DNA of 7,584 bases, from positions 1 through 7,584 of the forward strand of contig JAKRWB010000527.1 of the NCBI GenBank assembly GCA_022353185.1. The letters are read 5' to 3'. The notes beneath the pieces were generated by a model. The model was not told the DNA's origin and did not search any database. It saw only the letters and a program-made list of their open reading frames with translations. This document shows positions 1 to 4,946 of this stretch, one piece after another; position 1 is the stretch's first letter; every line of letters starts with the position of its first letter. The stretch comes from ANME-2 cluster archaeon. Its GTDB lineage: Archaea > Halobacteriota > Methanosarcinia > Methanosarcinales > Methanocomedenaceae. The position numbers were made by a program, and so were the translations under genes.

Positions 1-1
1 G

Positions 2-100
2 ACTGCATTCAAAAGATCATACGGATTCAAGACTGAAAAATATCGAAATACGATGATTTACTTAGTTGCAGGGAAATTAGATTTACCCACACGATGTTAA
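2..100 (+). CDS. C-terminal end of a gene entering from the left, possibly an IS transposase
   Basis: An open frame runs from the window edge to a TAA at 98-100 and gives 32 residues, ending in KLDLPTRC. It begins TAFKRSYGFKTEKYRNT and is rich in Lys, Arg and aromatic residues, with a short hydrophobic stretch (MIYLVAG). This pattern of basic and aromatic residues followed by a short C-terminal tail resembles the extreme C-terminus of DDE-type insertion-sequence transposases. That is pattern recognition only, because no catalytic motif lies inside the window. Both other plus-strand frames contain stops here. It could be the end of any small basic protein; the sequence to the left would decide. 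Confidence 0.45.
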   Translation, partial: TAFKRSYGFKTEKYRNTMIYLVAGKLDLPTRC

Positions 101-348
101 AGAGAACCTAAATTAAGAATTCGAATAAATTATTGGAATTATTCTCTTTATTACTCAATTATTACATATAATCTTTACGAAAATATGAAAATGTGACATT
201 TTTACTGCATACGTCTGCATGCGTTTATAATCATAATAGGAATAGCTGCTCAATAGATAGATTTAGATTTAGATCATCTCTGGAAATAATATTTTCATGG
301 TCACCGTGTGTCATGAATATTTATGGGCTATAACTGGATTTTAAAATT
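101..348. other. AT-rich intergenic spacer before the NFACT gene
   Basis: No credible gene is seen. The stretch is AT-rich and holds several small features. A loose inverted repeat (GAATAA at 123-128 and TTATTC at 139-144) lies just downstream of the preceding stop and is followed by a T-rich run, so it may help termination. There is also a tandem 10-bp repeat at 205-224, a TATA-like TTTATAATC at 224-232 and an ATTTAT/CTATAA region around 317-335. Either TATA-like region could drive the NFACT gene. The nearer one would start transcription close to 345-360. Confidence 0.5.
205..224 (+). repeat. Tandem 10-bp direct repeat next to a TATA-like box
   Basis: CTGCATACGT (205-214) is followed directly by CTGCATGCGT (215-224), identical at 9 of 10 positions, and then by TTTATAATC. 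Two helically phased copies next to a TATA-like box could be a regulator binding site for the NFACT gene, but the box lies about 170 bp from the start codon. It could also be chance. Confidence 0.35.
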
Positions 349-399
349 GTGTCATGTTTGCATAAGGTTTTAGGGTCTGGACTCCATAATATCAGCCTC

Positions 400-2364
400 A
401 TGAAAGAGGAAATGACCAGTGTGGATGTGGCTGCCATTGTGTCCGAGTTCAATACAGGTGAACTCAGTCTGGTGGATGCCAAGATTGGAAAAATTTACCA
501 GACCAATTATGATGAAATGCGGATGACCTTGCACATCTATGGACAGGGCAGGCATAACCTGGTGATACAGGCTGGTAAAAGAACTCACCTCACCCAGCAT
601 CCACACCCGGCACCCCAACTGCCACAGGGATTTCCCATGCTGCTTCGAAAACACGTTATGGGCGGCAGGATTAAAAAAATCTCACAACATGATTTTGACC
701 GTATTATAGAATTTGAGATTATACGTGCAGGTGTCATTACAAGGCTTATTTCCGAGTTGTTCGCCAGGGGCAATATCATCCTAACCGATGCCGAAGGGCG
801 CATACTGCAGCCCATGAAACCTGTGAGTTTCAAGGACAGGACACTACGCAGGGGCGAGATATATGAACTGCCCCCACCACAGTTCAGCCCGCTTGAGACT
901 ACGCATGAGGAACTTGCCCGCATCTTACAGGAATCTGACAGTGATATCGTAAGGACGCTGGCCACCAGGCTGAACATGGGCGGCGTGCTGGCAGAAGAGG
1001 TCTGCCTGAGGGCTGTTATTGACAAGCACACTGCGGCAGGGGAAGTGTCTGACCTTGATGGGGTATTGGGGGCATTGAAAACTGTTTTCAGGCCCATTGT
1101 GGAAGGTGAACTTGAACCGCATATCGTGGTAAAGGATGGTAAGAACGTAGATGTAGTGGCTTTTGGGCTTGAAAAATACAGCGGGTTTGAGACCCTGAAG
1201 TTTGAAAGTTTTAACATGGCGCTGGATGAATATTTCAGTGCTGGTGTGGAAGTCGCAACCCCTGCACAGATCAAAGAGGTGAAAAAGGAGAGTGTGCTTG
1301 AGAGACGACTTCACCAGCAGCAACAGGCAATTGAGAAGTTCACCAAACAGGCGGCGCAGTTGAAGCAAACCGGGGATTTGCTGTATGCTCATTACCAAAC
1401 CATTGAGGAGACCGTAAAGGTCATCAATGATGCAAGGGAGCGCCTGGGATGGGATGAGATTCAAAGCCGCCTGAAATGTGCAGATACACCACAGGCTAAG
1501 ATTATCAGTTCAATGGACCCAAGCAAGGGTACGCTGACACTGGAACTGGATGGTAAAAATGTACTGGTCGACATTAAATTGACCATACCCCAGAATGCCC
1601 AGGTGTTTTACGATAAGGCAAAGAAGATATCAGGTAAGAAATCGGGGGCTGAGCGAGCGATTCTCCAGACTGAGAAATTGATAGCAAAGAAGGCTGAGCC
1701 AGAGAAGCAAAGGAAGAGCGGCAAGATCAAGGTGAAGCCTCGCTGGTATGACAGGTTCAGGTGGTTCGAGTCTTCTGATGGTTTCCTTATTGTGGGCGGC
1801 AGGGATGCTGGCACCAATGAGGATGTGGTGAAGAAGTACCTGGAGAAGCGGGATATCTTTTTCCATACCGAAGCTCCGGGCTCGCCTGCTGTTGTCATCA
1901 AGACCGAGGGCAGGGAAGTGCCGAAAACGACGCTGGAGGAGGCTGCACGGTTCGTGGTCTCCAATTCAGGTGTATGGAAATCCGGGCGCGTGGATGGGGA
2001 TTGCTACTGGGTGACGGCCGAGCAGGTGTCCAAGACCCCGGAGTCGGGCGAGTACGTGCCCAGGGGTTCGTTCATTATCAGAGGCAAGCGTAATTATATG
2101 AGTGCTACGGTGGGGGCTGCGGTGGGTATCCGGATCGAAGGTGGAATCAAGTTTTTTGGCGGGCCGCCTGAAGTTGTGAAGGGGCGGGCGCAGTATGTGG
2201 TTGAGGTTGAGCCCGGGGAGTTCAACCAGAATGATATTGCCAAGAAAGTCTATAAGATGTTGGTGGATATGGTTGGGGACCGGGCGCTGGTGAAGTCGAT
2301 CGCTTCTGCTGACAAGATTGCGATGATGCTGCCGCCGGGGGAGTCGAGGGTGAGGAAGGGGTAA
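400..2364 (+). CDS. NFACT family protein (RqcH/NEMF/Rqc2 homologue)
   Basis: This is a 654-residue protein counted from ATG 400. Members of the family bind the 50S subunit carrying stalled nascent chains and peptidyl-tRNA and recruit alanyl-tRNA to tag the chain for degradation (known for bacterial RqcH and eukaryotic Rqc2). The order of domains fits: an NFACT-N domain from about residue 6 to 135, a helix-hairpin-helix region near 185-215, a Gln/Glu/Lys-rich coiled coil about 295-355, and NFACT-R about 449-565 with GGRDAGTNEDVVKKYL and the FFHTEAPG motif. The catalytic-type acidic residue is D9 (SVDVAA) and the Asp-Arg pair is D100-R101 (HDFDRII), so the protein should be active. The frame stays open upstream to a GTG at 349, but ATG 400 places D9 as in relatives and fits the usual short start. 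No strong ribosome binding site is seen. The last ~450 bp are clearly GC-richer than the rest. The final ~110 bp are duplicated twice downstream. Confidence 0.93.
   Translation: MKEEMTSVDVAAIVSEFNTGELSLVDAKIGKIYQTNYDEMRMTLHIYGQGRHNLVIQAGKRTHLTQHPHPAPQLPQGFPMLLRKHVMGGRIKKISQHDFDRIIEFEIIRAGVITRLISELFARGNIILTDAEGRILQPMKPVSFKDRTLRRGEIYELPPPQFSPLETTHEELARILQESDSDIVRTLATRLNMGGVLAEEVCLRAVIDKHTAAGEVSDLDGVLGALKTVFRPIVEGELEPHIVVKDGKNVDVVAFGLEKYSGFETLKFESFNMALDEYFSAGVEVATPAQIKEVKKESVLERRLHQQQQAIEKFTKQAAQLKQTGDLLYAHYQTIEETVKVINDARERLGWDEIQSRLKCADTPQAKIISSMDPSKGTLTLELDGKNVLVDIKLTIPQNAQVFYDKAKKISGKKSGAERAILQTEKLIAKKAEPEKQRKSGKIKVKPRWYDRFRWFESSDGFLIVGGRDAGTNEDVVKKYLEKRDIFFHTEAPGSPAVVIKTEGREVPKTTLEEAARFVVSNSGVWKSGRVDGDCYWVTAEQVSKTPESGEYVPRGSFIIRGKRNYMSATVGAAVGIRIEGGIKFFGGPPEVVKGRAQYVVEVEPGEFNQNDIAKKVYKMLVDMVGDRALVKSIASADKIAMMLPPGESRVRKG
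2248..2362 (+). repeat. NFACT tail repeat, copy A (native gene end)
   Basis: These are the last 38 codons of the NFACT gene. They recur at about 3370-3484 (copy B) and in part at 4522-4607 (copy C). Between 2254-2362 and 3376-3484, 96 of 109 bases match with no gaps. The match stops inside the TAA stop codon: GGGGT is shared, then AA versus GC. Copy A is the only copy still attached to a full gene. Confidence 0.9.
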
Positions 2365-2368
2365 ATTT

Positions 2369-2503
2369 ATGGATTCTACTGATGAGATTATGTCAGACCC
2401 GGAACTTTTGCAGCAGATTGAAGAGAGCAGGGAAGATTTCAAGGCCGGAAGATGCAAAGAACTTCGCGAACTTGAAGAGTACTGGAATTATACTGATACA
2501 TAA
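2369..2503 (+). CDS. Small antitoxin-like protein, 44 aa, apparently without its toxin
   Basis: The ORF runs from ATG 2369 to TAA 2501-2503. A purine-rich AGGAAGGGG stretch inside the end of the NFACT gene, about 7 nt upstream, can serve as the ribosome binding site, so the two genes could be translated together. The protein is short and acidic, with the central pattern DEIMSDPELLQQIEESRED followed by FKAGR. This ‘(I/L)MSDPEL…I..S.ED…GR’ pattern is typical of the C-terminal part of Phd/YefM-like and other small archaeal antitoxins that usually precede a RelE/ParE toxin. No such toxin follows; the frame ends 5 bp before the converging stop of the PIN gene. It is either an orphan antitoxin or the surviving piece of a replaced module. 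The family is inferred from the residue pattern. Confidence 0.6.
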   Translation: MDSTDEIMSDPELLQQIEESREDFKAGRCKELRELEEYWNYTDT

Positions 2504-2508
2504 ATCTT

Positions 2509-3009
2509 TTAAAACTTTTCAATCGCCATATCGATTATGTCTGGATTGATCCAGTATTCAGAAGGATTGCTCTTGAGTTCTAACAAAATCTCAATAGCCT
2601 CTGGCTTGTTTATTATCTGCCTTTTGATGCAGTCGGATATTACACCAATAGTTCCCTTAACCTTCACACCTGAAGCCTTCGCTGCAATTCTGCCATCTTT
2701 TTCATTTATCAACAAAAAGTCTGCATCCATTTGCATGGCAAGTAATATGGAAGCTGCTTCTCCCTCATGTATTTTGTACTTCTTTGAAAAAACGGTGGCA
2801 TCTTGTTGAGGAGCTACAACTTTTATCCATTTACCCACCTCTTTTTCAATCAGAAATGCATCCTTCTCCCCCAATAGAATGCCTTCAGATACAGTTTCTT
2901 CAAATACGGCGTTTGATATGACAATTTCACCATAGGCTGATTTAAGCAGTTCCAGTTGACCCACTTTCGCAAAGTGCATCAAGGGTGTGGAATCACTCAC
3001 AACTATCAT
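2509..3009 (-). CDS. PIN-domain toxin, DUF3368 type (module 1)
   Basis: This is a 166-residue predicted ribonuclease toxin of the VapC-like PIN superfamily, DUF3368 branch. It begins VVSDSTPLMHFAKVGQLELL, with the first acidic residue at D6. The second is E84 in HEGEAASILLA. The region that is normally LLDDK..R reads LLINEKDGRIAA (residues 99-110), so the usual Asp-Asp pair is replaced by N102-E103, with D105 nearby. The GTIGVI motif follows at 119-124, as is usual in this branch. Its ATG overlaps the TGA of the upstream antitoxin by four bases, indicating coupled translation. Such toxins cleave RNA and are neutralised by the partner antitoxin (family knowledge). The changed acidic pair could lower activity. 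The gene converges on the 44-aa ORF. Confidence 0.85.
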   Translation of the reverse strand: MIVVSDSTPLMHFAKVGQLELLKSAYGEIVISNAVFEETVSEGILLGEKDAFLIEKEVGKWIKVVAPQQDATVFSKKYKIHEGEAASILLAMQMDADFLLINEKDGRIAAKASGVKVKGTIGVISDCIKRQIINKPEAIEILLELKSNPSEYWINPDIIDMAIEKF

Positions 3010-3311
3010 TCAATATCCTCATTGAGCTCGTCTTCACCATACCTGATATAGGTGCCTCTTTTACCGAACTCATGGAGAATACCCCGAAGAGGGATTCCTG
3101 TAATATCAGAAGCTTCTCTGATTGTTATTTTTCCTTCCTGATAAAGTTTGGCGGTGGCTTTTATTCCGCTGTTGTGCTCGTAGTCTTTAAGGACCCGCCT
3201 GATTCCATCCCGTATAACATCAGAGAGATTTGAGTAATATTTACCAATTAGCTGGTTTTCCACATCTCTTTCTAATTCTTCAGGTAAGGTAATTGTCTTT
3301 TTTATGTGCAT
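3006..3311 (-). CDS. RHH/UPF0175 antitoxin (module 1)
   Basis: This 101-residue protein is the predicted antitoxin and DNA-binding repressor for the adjoining PIN toxin. Residues 3-42 form a ribbon-helix-helix: the strand KKTITLP, then two helices ending DVIRDGIRRVLKDY. Residues 52-101 are a UPF0175-type helical domain (ATAKLYQEGKITIREASDI, then TGIPLRGILHEFGKRGTYIRY and an acidic tail). This pairing of an RHH head and a UPF0175 tail next to DUF3368 PIN genes is common in archaea. ATG 3311 is preceded by AGGT about 8 nt upstream. A 19-bp palindrome and a TATA element lie directly upstream, fitting autoregulation. Confidence 0.85.
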   Translation of the reverse strand: MHIKKTITLPEELERDVENQLIGKYYSNLSDVIRDGIRRVLKDYEHNSGIKATAKLYQEGKITIREASDITGIPLRGILHEFGKRGTYIRYGEDELNEDIE

Positions 3312-3327
3312 AGTATATACCTATTAG

Positions 3328-3346
3328 ATACGTATTGAATACGTAT
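3328..3346. promoter_or_regulatory. 19-bp palindrome, likely operator of toxin-antitoxin module 1
   Basis: Two copies of ATACGTAT (3328-3335 and 3339-3346), each itself a palindrome, are separated by TGA to give a near-perfect dyad. The site lies 17-35 bp upstream of the antitoxin ATG and between the TATA element and the expected transcription start. An RHH dimer-of-dimers bound there would block the promoter. RHH antitoxins typically bind short paired palindromes of this kind; binding here is inferred. Confidence 0.65.
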
Positions 3347-3358
3347 AATATATAATTA
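3347..3358 (-). promoter_or_regulatory. TATA element of toxin-antitoxin module 1
   Basis: On the minus strand this reads as an AT-only run containing ATTATATATTAT. A start about 25 bp downstream would fall near 3326, giving a leader of about 15 nt with AGGT before the ATG at 3311. The run is uniformly AT-rich, so the exact box is uncertain. Confidence 0.5.
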
Positions 3359-3369
3359 TTGCTTTGGTA

Positions 3370-3484
3370 GTACACAAAATGCTGGTGGATATGGTTTGGG
3401 ATTGGGCGCTGGTGAAGTCGATTGCTTCGGCTGATAAGATTGCTATGATGCTGCTGCCCGGGGAATCGAAGGTGAGGAAGGGGT
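3370..3484 (+). repeat. NFACT tail repeat, copy B (between the two toxin-antitoxin modules)
   Basis: This is a detached copy of the NFACT 3' end, offset 1122 bp from copy A with no gaps. Ungapped identity is 96/109 over 3376-3484; weaker codon-level similarity (GTA CAC for Val Tyr) extends to 3370. Read in frame it encodes KMLVDMVWDWALVKSIASAD and onward, and it loses only the stop codon. Nine of the 13 differences are synonymous with copy A. The four replacements are G to W, R to W, P to L and R to K. There is no start codon context or upstream gene, so it is not expressed as the NFACT end. The minus-strand transcript of module 2 may run through it. Confidence 0.9.
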
Positions 3485-3532
3485 GCGTTGTTTTATTACA
3501 CATTAACAATGTATGTCCATGAGGTGAGATAT

Positions 3533-3679
3533 TTGCTAAAGAAGTCAATGTATGGTGCCCTTGGCACAAAATCCATGGAAGACATACTTGAAGGTTTGCG
3601 GGATGAAGAAGACAGAATCTTGTCCCTCAACCCAAGCCCTCAACAACTTTCCGCACATCCTCATATACCCCCACACTGA
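3533..3679 (+). CDS. Small ORF with a strong ribosome binding site, possible antitoxin remnant
   Basis: GAGGTGA at 3521-3527 is a near-ideal archaeal ribosome binding site and lies 5 nt before a TTG (3533) that opens a 48-residue frame. An ATG at 3551 in the same frame is an alternative start, and the frame is also open upstream to 3488. The first ~30 residues look like real protein (MYGALGTKSMEDILEGLRD, then EEDRIL), resembling acidic VapB/AbrB antitoxin tails. From 3627 on, the frame runs antisense through the 3' end of the PIN gene, and the Pro/His-rich tail looks non-native. I therefore read it as a truncated piece of an older module. I do not recognise the family with certainty. Confidence 0.35.
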   Translation: MLKKSMYGALGTKSMEDILEGLRDEEDRILSLNPSPQQLSAHPHIPPH

Positions 3680-4130
3680 GCCACATAGCCCGCGCCAGTT
3701 TCTCAAGTGTATCCAGCCCCTCCTTCCTGGACATCAACCCCACCTTTACCCCCCTCACCAGCACACCAATGGAACCCGTGACCTCCAGCCCCAAACCCAT
3801 TGCAAACCTTCTCGTTGCCAGGTCATCCAGCAGGACCAGGCACTGCTTGCTCCTGGCCAGCAAAATGGCTTTGGCCTCTCCTAATTCAATGCCTGCACTG
3901 TTGGCGATATCTTCAGCCCCACCATCAATATAATCTTCAACAACAATCCAGCCATTCTCAATCTCCCCCTCAACCAGAAAAGCATCAGCCTTTCCCTCTT
4001 CTTTTCCCCGGTCAACTACTTCGGTTTTGACGGTGCGTGGGATAACAACCCTGCCAAAAAGAGATTCCAAAAGGTCCAACCTACCAATCATGGCAAGGTG
4101 GATTAACGGACCTGAATTACTGACAGTCAT
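3627..4130 (-). CDS. PIN-domain toxin, DUF3368 type (module 2)
   Basis: This predicted ribonuclease toxin has 167 residues from the ATG at 4130. An upstream in-frame start at 4148 would add six residues (MGFAGE). I prefer 4130 because it gives the same ATGA overlap with the antitoxin as in module 1 and places the motif at the family position. The protein opens TVSNSGPLIHLAMIGRLDLL, so the first catalytic Asp is Asn here (N5), a variant that occurs in this branch. E85 (LGEAKAILLA) and D102-D103 (LVLLDDLATRRFA) are present, and GSIGVL follows at 119-124. Overall similarity to the module 1 toxin is evident but low, so this is a related module rather than a recent duplicate. Confidence 0.85.
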   Translation of the reverse strand: MTVSNSGPLIHLAMIGRLDLLESLFGRVVIPRTVKTEVVDRGKEEGKADAFLVEGEIENGWIVVEDYIDGGAEDIANSAGIELGEAKAILLARSKQCLVLLDDLATRRFAMGLGLEVTGSIGVLVRGVKVGLMSRKEGLDTLEKLARAMWLSVGVYEDVRKVVEGLG

Positions 4131-4438
4131 TTCTCCTGCAAAGCCCAATCAATATCCACATCCAGGTCCTCTTTTTCATATCTGAACGGAATATTCCGGA
4201 TCTTCAGTTCCTCAAGGGCTGCCCTGTAGGTTATTCCTGCCTTGCCGGCCGCCTTCCACAGGGATATCCTTCCCTCTGAATAGGATTCCAGTGCCTTTTT
4301 GATGCGGTATTCCTCAAGGCCGTTCCCTATGAGCTTGCGAACCATGGTGCCCCTGTCTATTAGTTCCTGTCCGGCCGCTTCTTCAATATCATGGATATAT
4401 TGCTCTGGCAGCCGTACTGATATGGTCTTCATAATCAT
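4127..4438 (-). CDS. RHH/UPF0175 antitoxin (module 2)
   Basis: This 103-residue predicted antitoxin for the overlapping PIN gene keeps the module 1 plan: an RHH head (MKTISVRLPEQYIHDIEEAA, then a second helix to about residue 45) and a UPF0175-like tail from about residue 49 (ALESYSEGRISLWKAAGKAG, then ITYRAALEELKIRNIPFRY and acidic DLDVDID). The sequence is well diverged from the module 1 antitoxin. Two starts are close together, ATG 4438 and ATG 4432; the second gives the classic MKTISVRLPE opening. The TATA-like run suggests a leaderless or nearly leaderless message. Its stop overlaps the toxin ATG (ATGA). Confidence 0.85.
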   Translation of the reverse strand: MIMKTISVRLPEQYIHDIEEAAGQELIDRGTMVRKLIGNGLEEYRIKKALESYSEGRISLWKAAGKAGITYRAALEELKIRNIPFRYEKEDLDVDIDWALQEK

Positions 4439-4451
4439 TTACCATATTACA

Positions 4452-4464
4452 ATTTATTATATCG
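4452..4464 (-). promoter_or_regulatory. TATA element of toxin-antitoxin module 2
   Basis: The minus strand reads CGATATAATAAAT before the antitoxin. A start 25 bp downstream falls at about 4431-4438, on or next to the two candidate ATGs, so the message would be leaderless or nearly so. Confidence 0.45.
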
Positions 4465-4469
4465 TATAC

Positions 4470-4493
4470 TTAATGGTTTTGCCTATCCATTAA
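4470..4493. promoter_or_regulatory. Inverted repeat, candidate operator of module 2
   Basis: TTAATGG (4470-4476) and CCATTAA (4487-4493) are perfect 7-bp arms about a 10-bp spacer, just upstream of the TATA-like run of the antitoxin gene. The sequence is unrelated to the module 1 palindrome, as expected if each RHH antitoxin recognises its own site. Function is inferred from position. Confidence 0.5.
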
Positions 4494-4521
4494 TGAAATA
4501 TGTCAACCACACAGTGATTTC

Positions 4522-4607
4522 GGGGGAACCGGGCGCTGGTGAAGTCGATTGCTAGGGCTGATAAGATGCTATGATGCTGCCGCCGGGGGAGTCGAGGGTG
4601 CGGAAGG
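4522..4607 (+). repeat. NFACT tail repeat, copy C (degenerate)
   Basis: This is a third copy of the NFACT 3' end, shorter at its left side. It has a one-base insertion near 4528 and a one-base deletion near 4565 relative to copy A, so it is frameshifted. A 30-bp block (4570-4599 region) is identical to copy A, while at three other positions it shares T with copy B. It lies 1127 bp after copy B. It has no coding role. Confidence 0.85.
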
Positions 4608-4766
4608 TCATGGTTATGCCACGGCTGCACTCAACATCTGAAAGGGGCGTGGCCTTGAATATCACAACCATGGCAATACAGGTATCAATGGTTGCCGCAT
4701 CTGTGCCGAACAGGTCGCAGTAGCCTGCGGTACCCGGCTGCCCCGCCGGATGGGCTTCCTGATATA
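4608..4766 (-). pseudogene. Unidentified coding remnant next to copy C
   Basis: The minus strand holds a GC-rich open stretch with coding-like codon choice (many C/G third positions). It reads QEAHPAGQPGTAGYCDLFG, then TDAATIDTCIAMVVIFKATP and LSDVECSRGITM. It has no start of its own in good context: upstream it passes into AT-rich promoter DNA, and downstream it runs antisense through copy C. I do not recognise the family. It may be the end of a gene cut by the tail-repeat rearrangement, mirroring the minus-strand cargo after copies A and B. The stretch also contains small inverted repeats (CGCAG/CTGCG, CCGGC/GCCGG). Confidence 0.3.
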
Positions 4767-4783
4767 AATTATAACTTAAGAAT

Positions 4784-4794
4784 ACATATATAAT
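4784..4794 (+). promoter_or_regulatory. TATA element of the mobA operon
   Basis: ACATATATAAT lies about 55 bp before the leader ORF. A start some 25 bp downstream gives a leader of about 25-30 nt. A second AT-rich candidate (GATATAAATTATAA) lies at 4761-4774. Confidence 0.5.
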
Positions 4795-4833
4795 TATCGA
4801 AGAGGACATACTTCCAATAAAATCGGTCCAATT

Positions 4834-4840
4834 AAGGTGA
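4834..4840 (+). promoter_or_regulatory. Ribosome binding site of the mobA leader ORF
   Basis: AAGGTGA sits 4 nt before ATG 4845 and complements the 16S 3' end well. It is the better of the two sites in this operon, which supports translation of the short ORF. Confidence 0.6.
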
Positions 4841-4844
4841 CATA

Positions 4845-4946
4845 ATGAATAATAACAATATCATGGAAGTTATTCGAAAACTTCAAGGTCATCAGCAAGG
4901 TCTGACCTTGTCAGGGATACTGCAAGGTTATAAAGGGGATATATGA
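4845..4946 (+). CDS. 33-aa leader ORF overlapping mobA
   Basis: The ORF runs from ATG 4845 to TGA 4944-4946 and overlaps the mobA ATG as ATGA, so ribosomes ending here could start mobA. It has its own AAGGTGA site. The peptide begins MNNNNIMEVIRKLQGHQQGL and ends GILQGYKGDI; no known domain is visible. Its DNA carries CAAGGTC twice and the reverse GACCTTG once, which can pair in alternative ways. It may be a regulatory leader or a true small protein; comparison with other mobA loci would tell. Confidence 0.5.
   Translation: MNNNNIMEVIRKLQGHQQGLTLSGILQGYKGDI
4884..4910 (+). promoter_or_regulatory. Alternative hairpin / palindrome inside the mobA leader
   Basis: CAAGGTC occurs at 4884-4890 and 4896-4902, and the inverse GACCTTG at 4904-4910. 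The second and third form a 15-bp palindrome about one T; the first and third can form an RNA stem with a 13-nt loop. A further CAAGGT is at 4923-4928. This could be an operator or a translation-sensitive fold just before mobA. No direct evidence of function. Confidence 0.4.

Noticed and set aside
349..399. Upstream GTG start extending the NFACT protein by 17 residues
   Set aside because: The added residues do not resemble the family, and ATG 400 puts the conserved Asp at position 9 as in relatives.
585..1464. Long minus-strand open frames inside the NFACT gene
   Set aside because: They are antisense to a well-supported coding region, have Ser/Pro/Cys-rich low-complexity products and show no ribosome binding site or domain.
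1608..2457. Minus-strand open frames at the NFACT 3' end
   Set aside because: They are shadows of the GC-rich coding strand, with no recognisable domain.
3324..3569. Minus-strand 81-codon frame across copy B and the module 1 promoter
   Set aside because: It is the antisense of the NFACT tail fused to AT-rich promoter DNA and does not resemble a protein.
4131..4148. Longer start for the module 2 PIN toxin
   Set aside because: ATG 4130 repeats the exact ATGA overlap of module 1; the extra residues precede the conserved strand.
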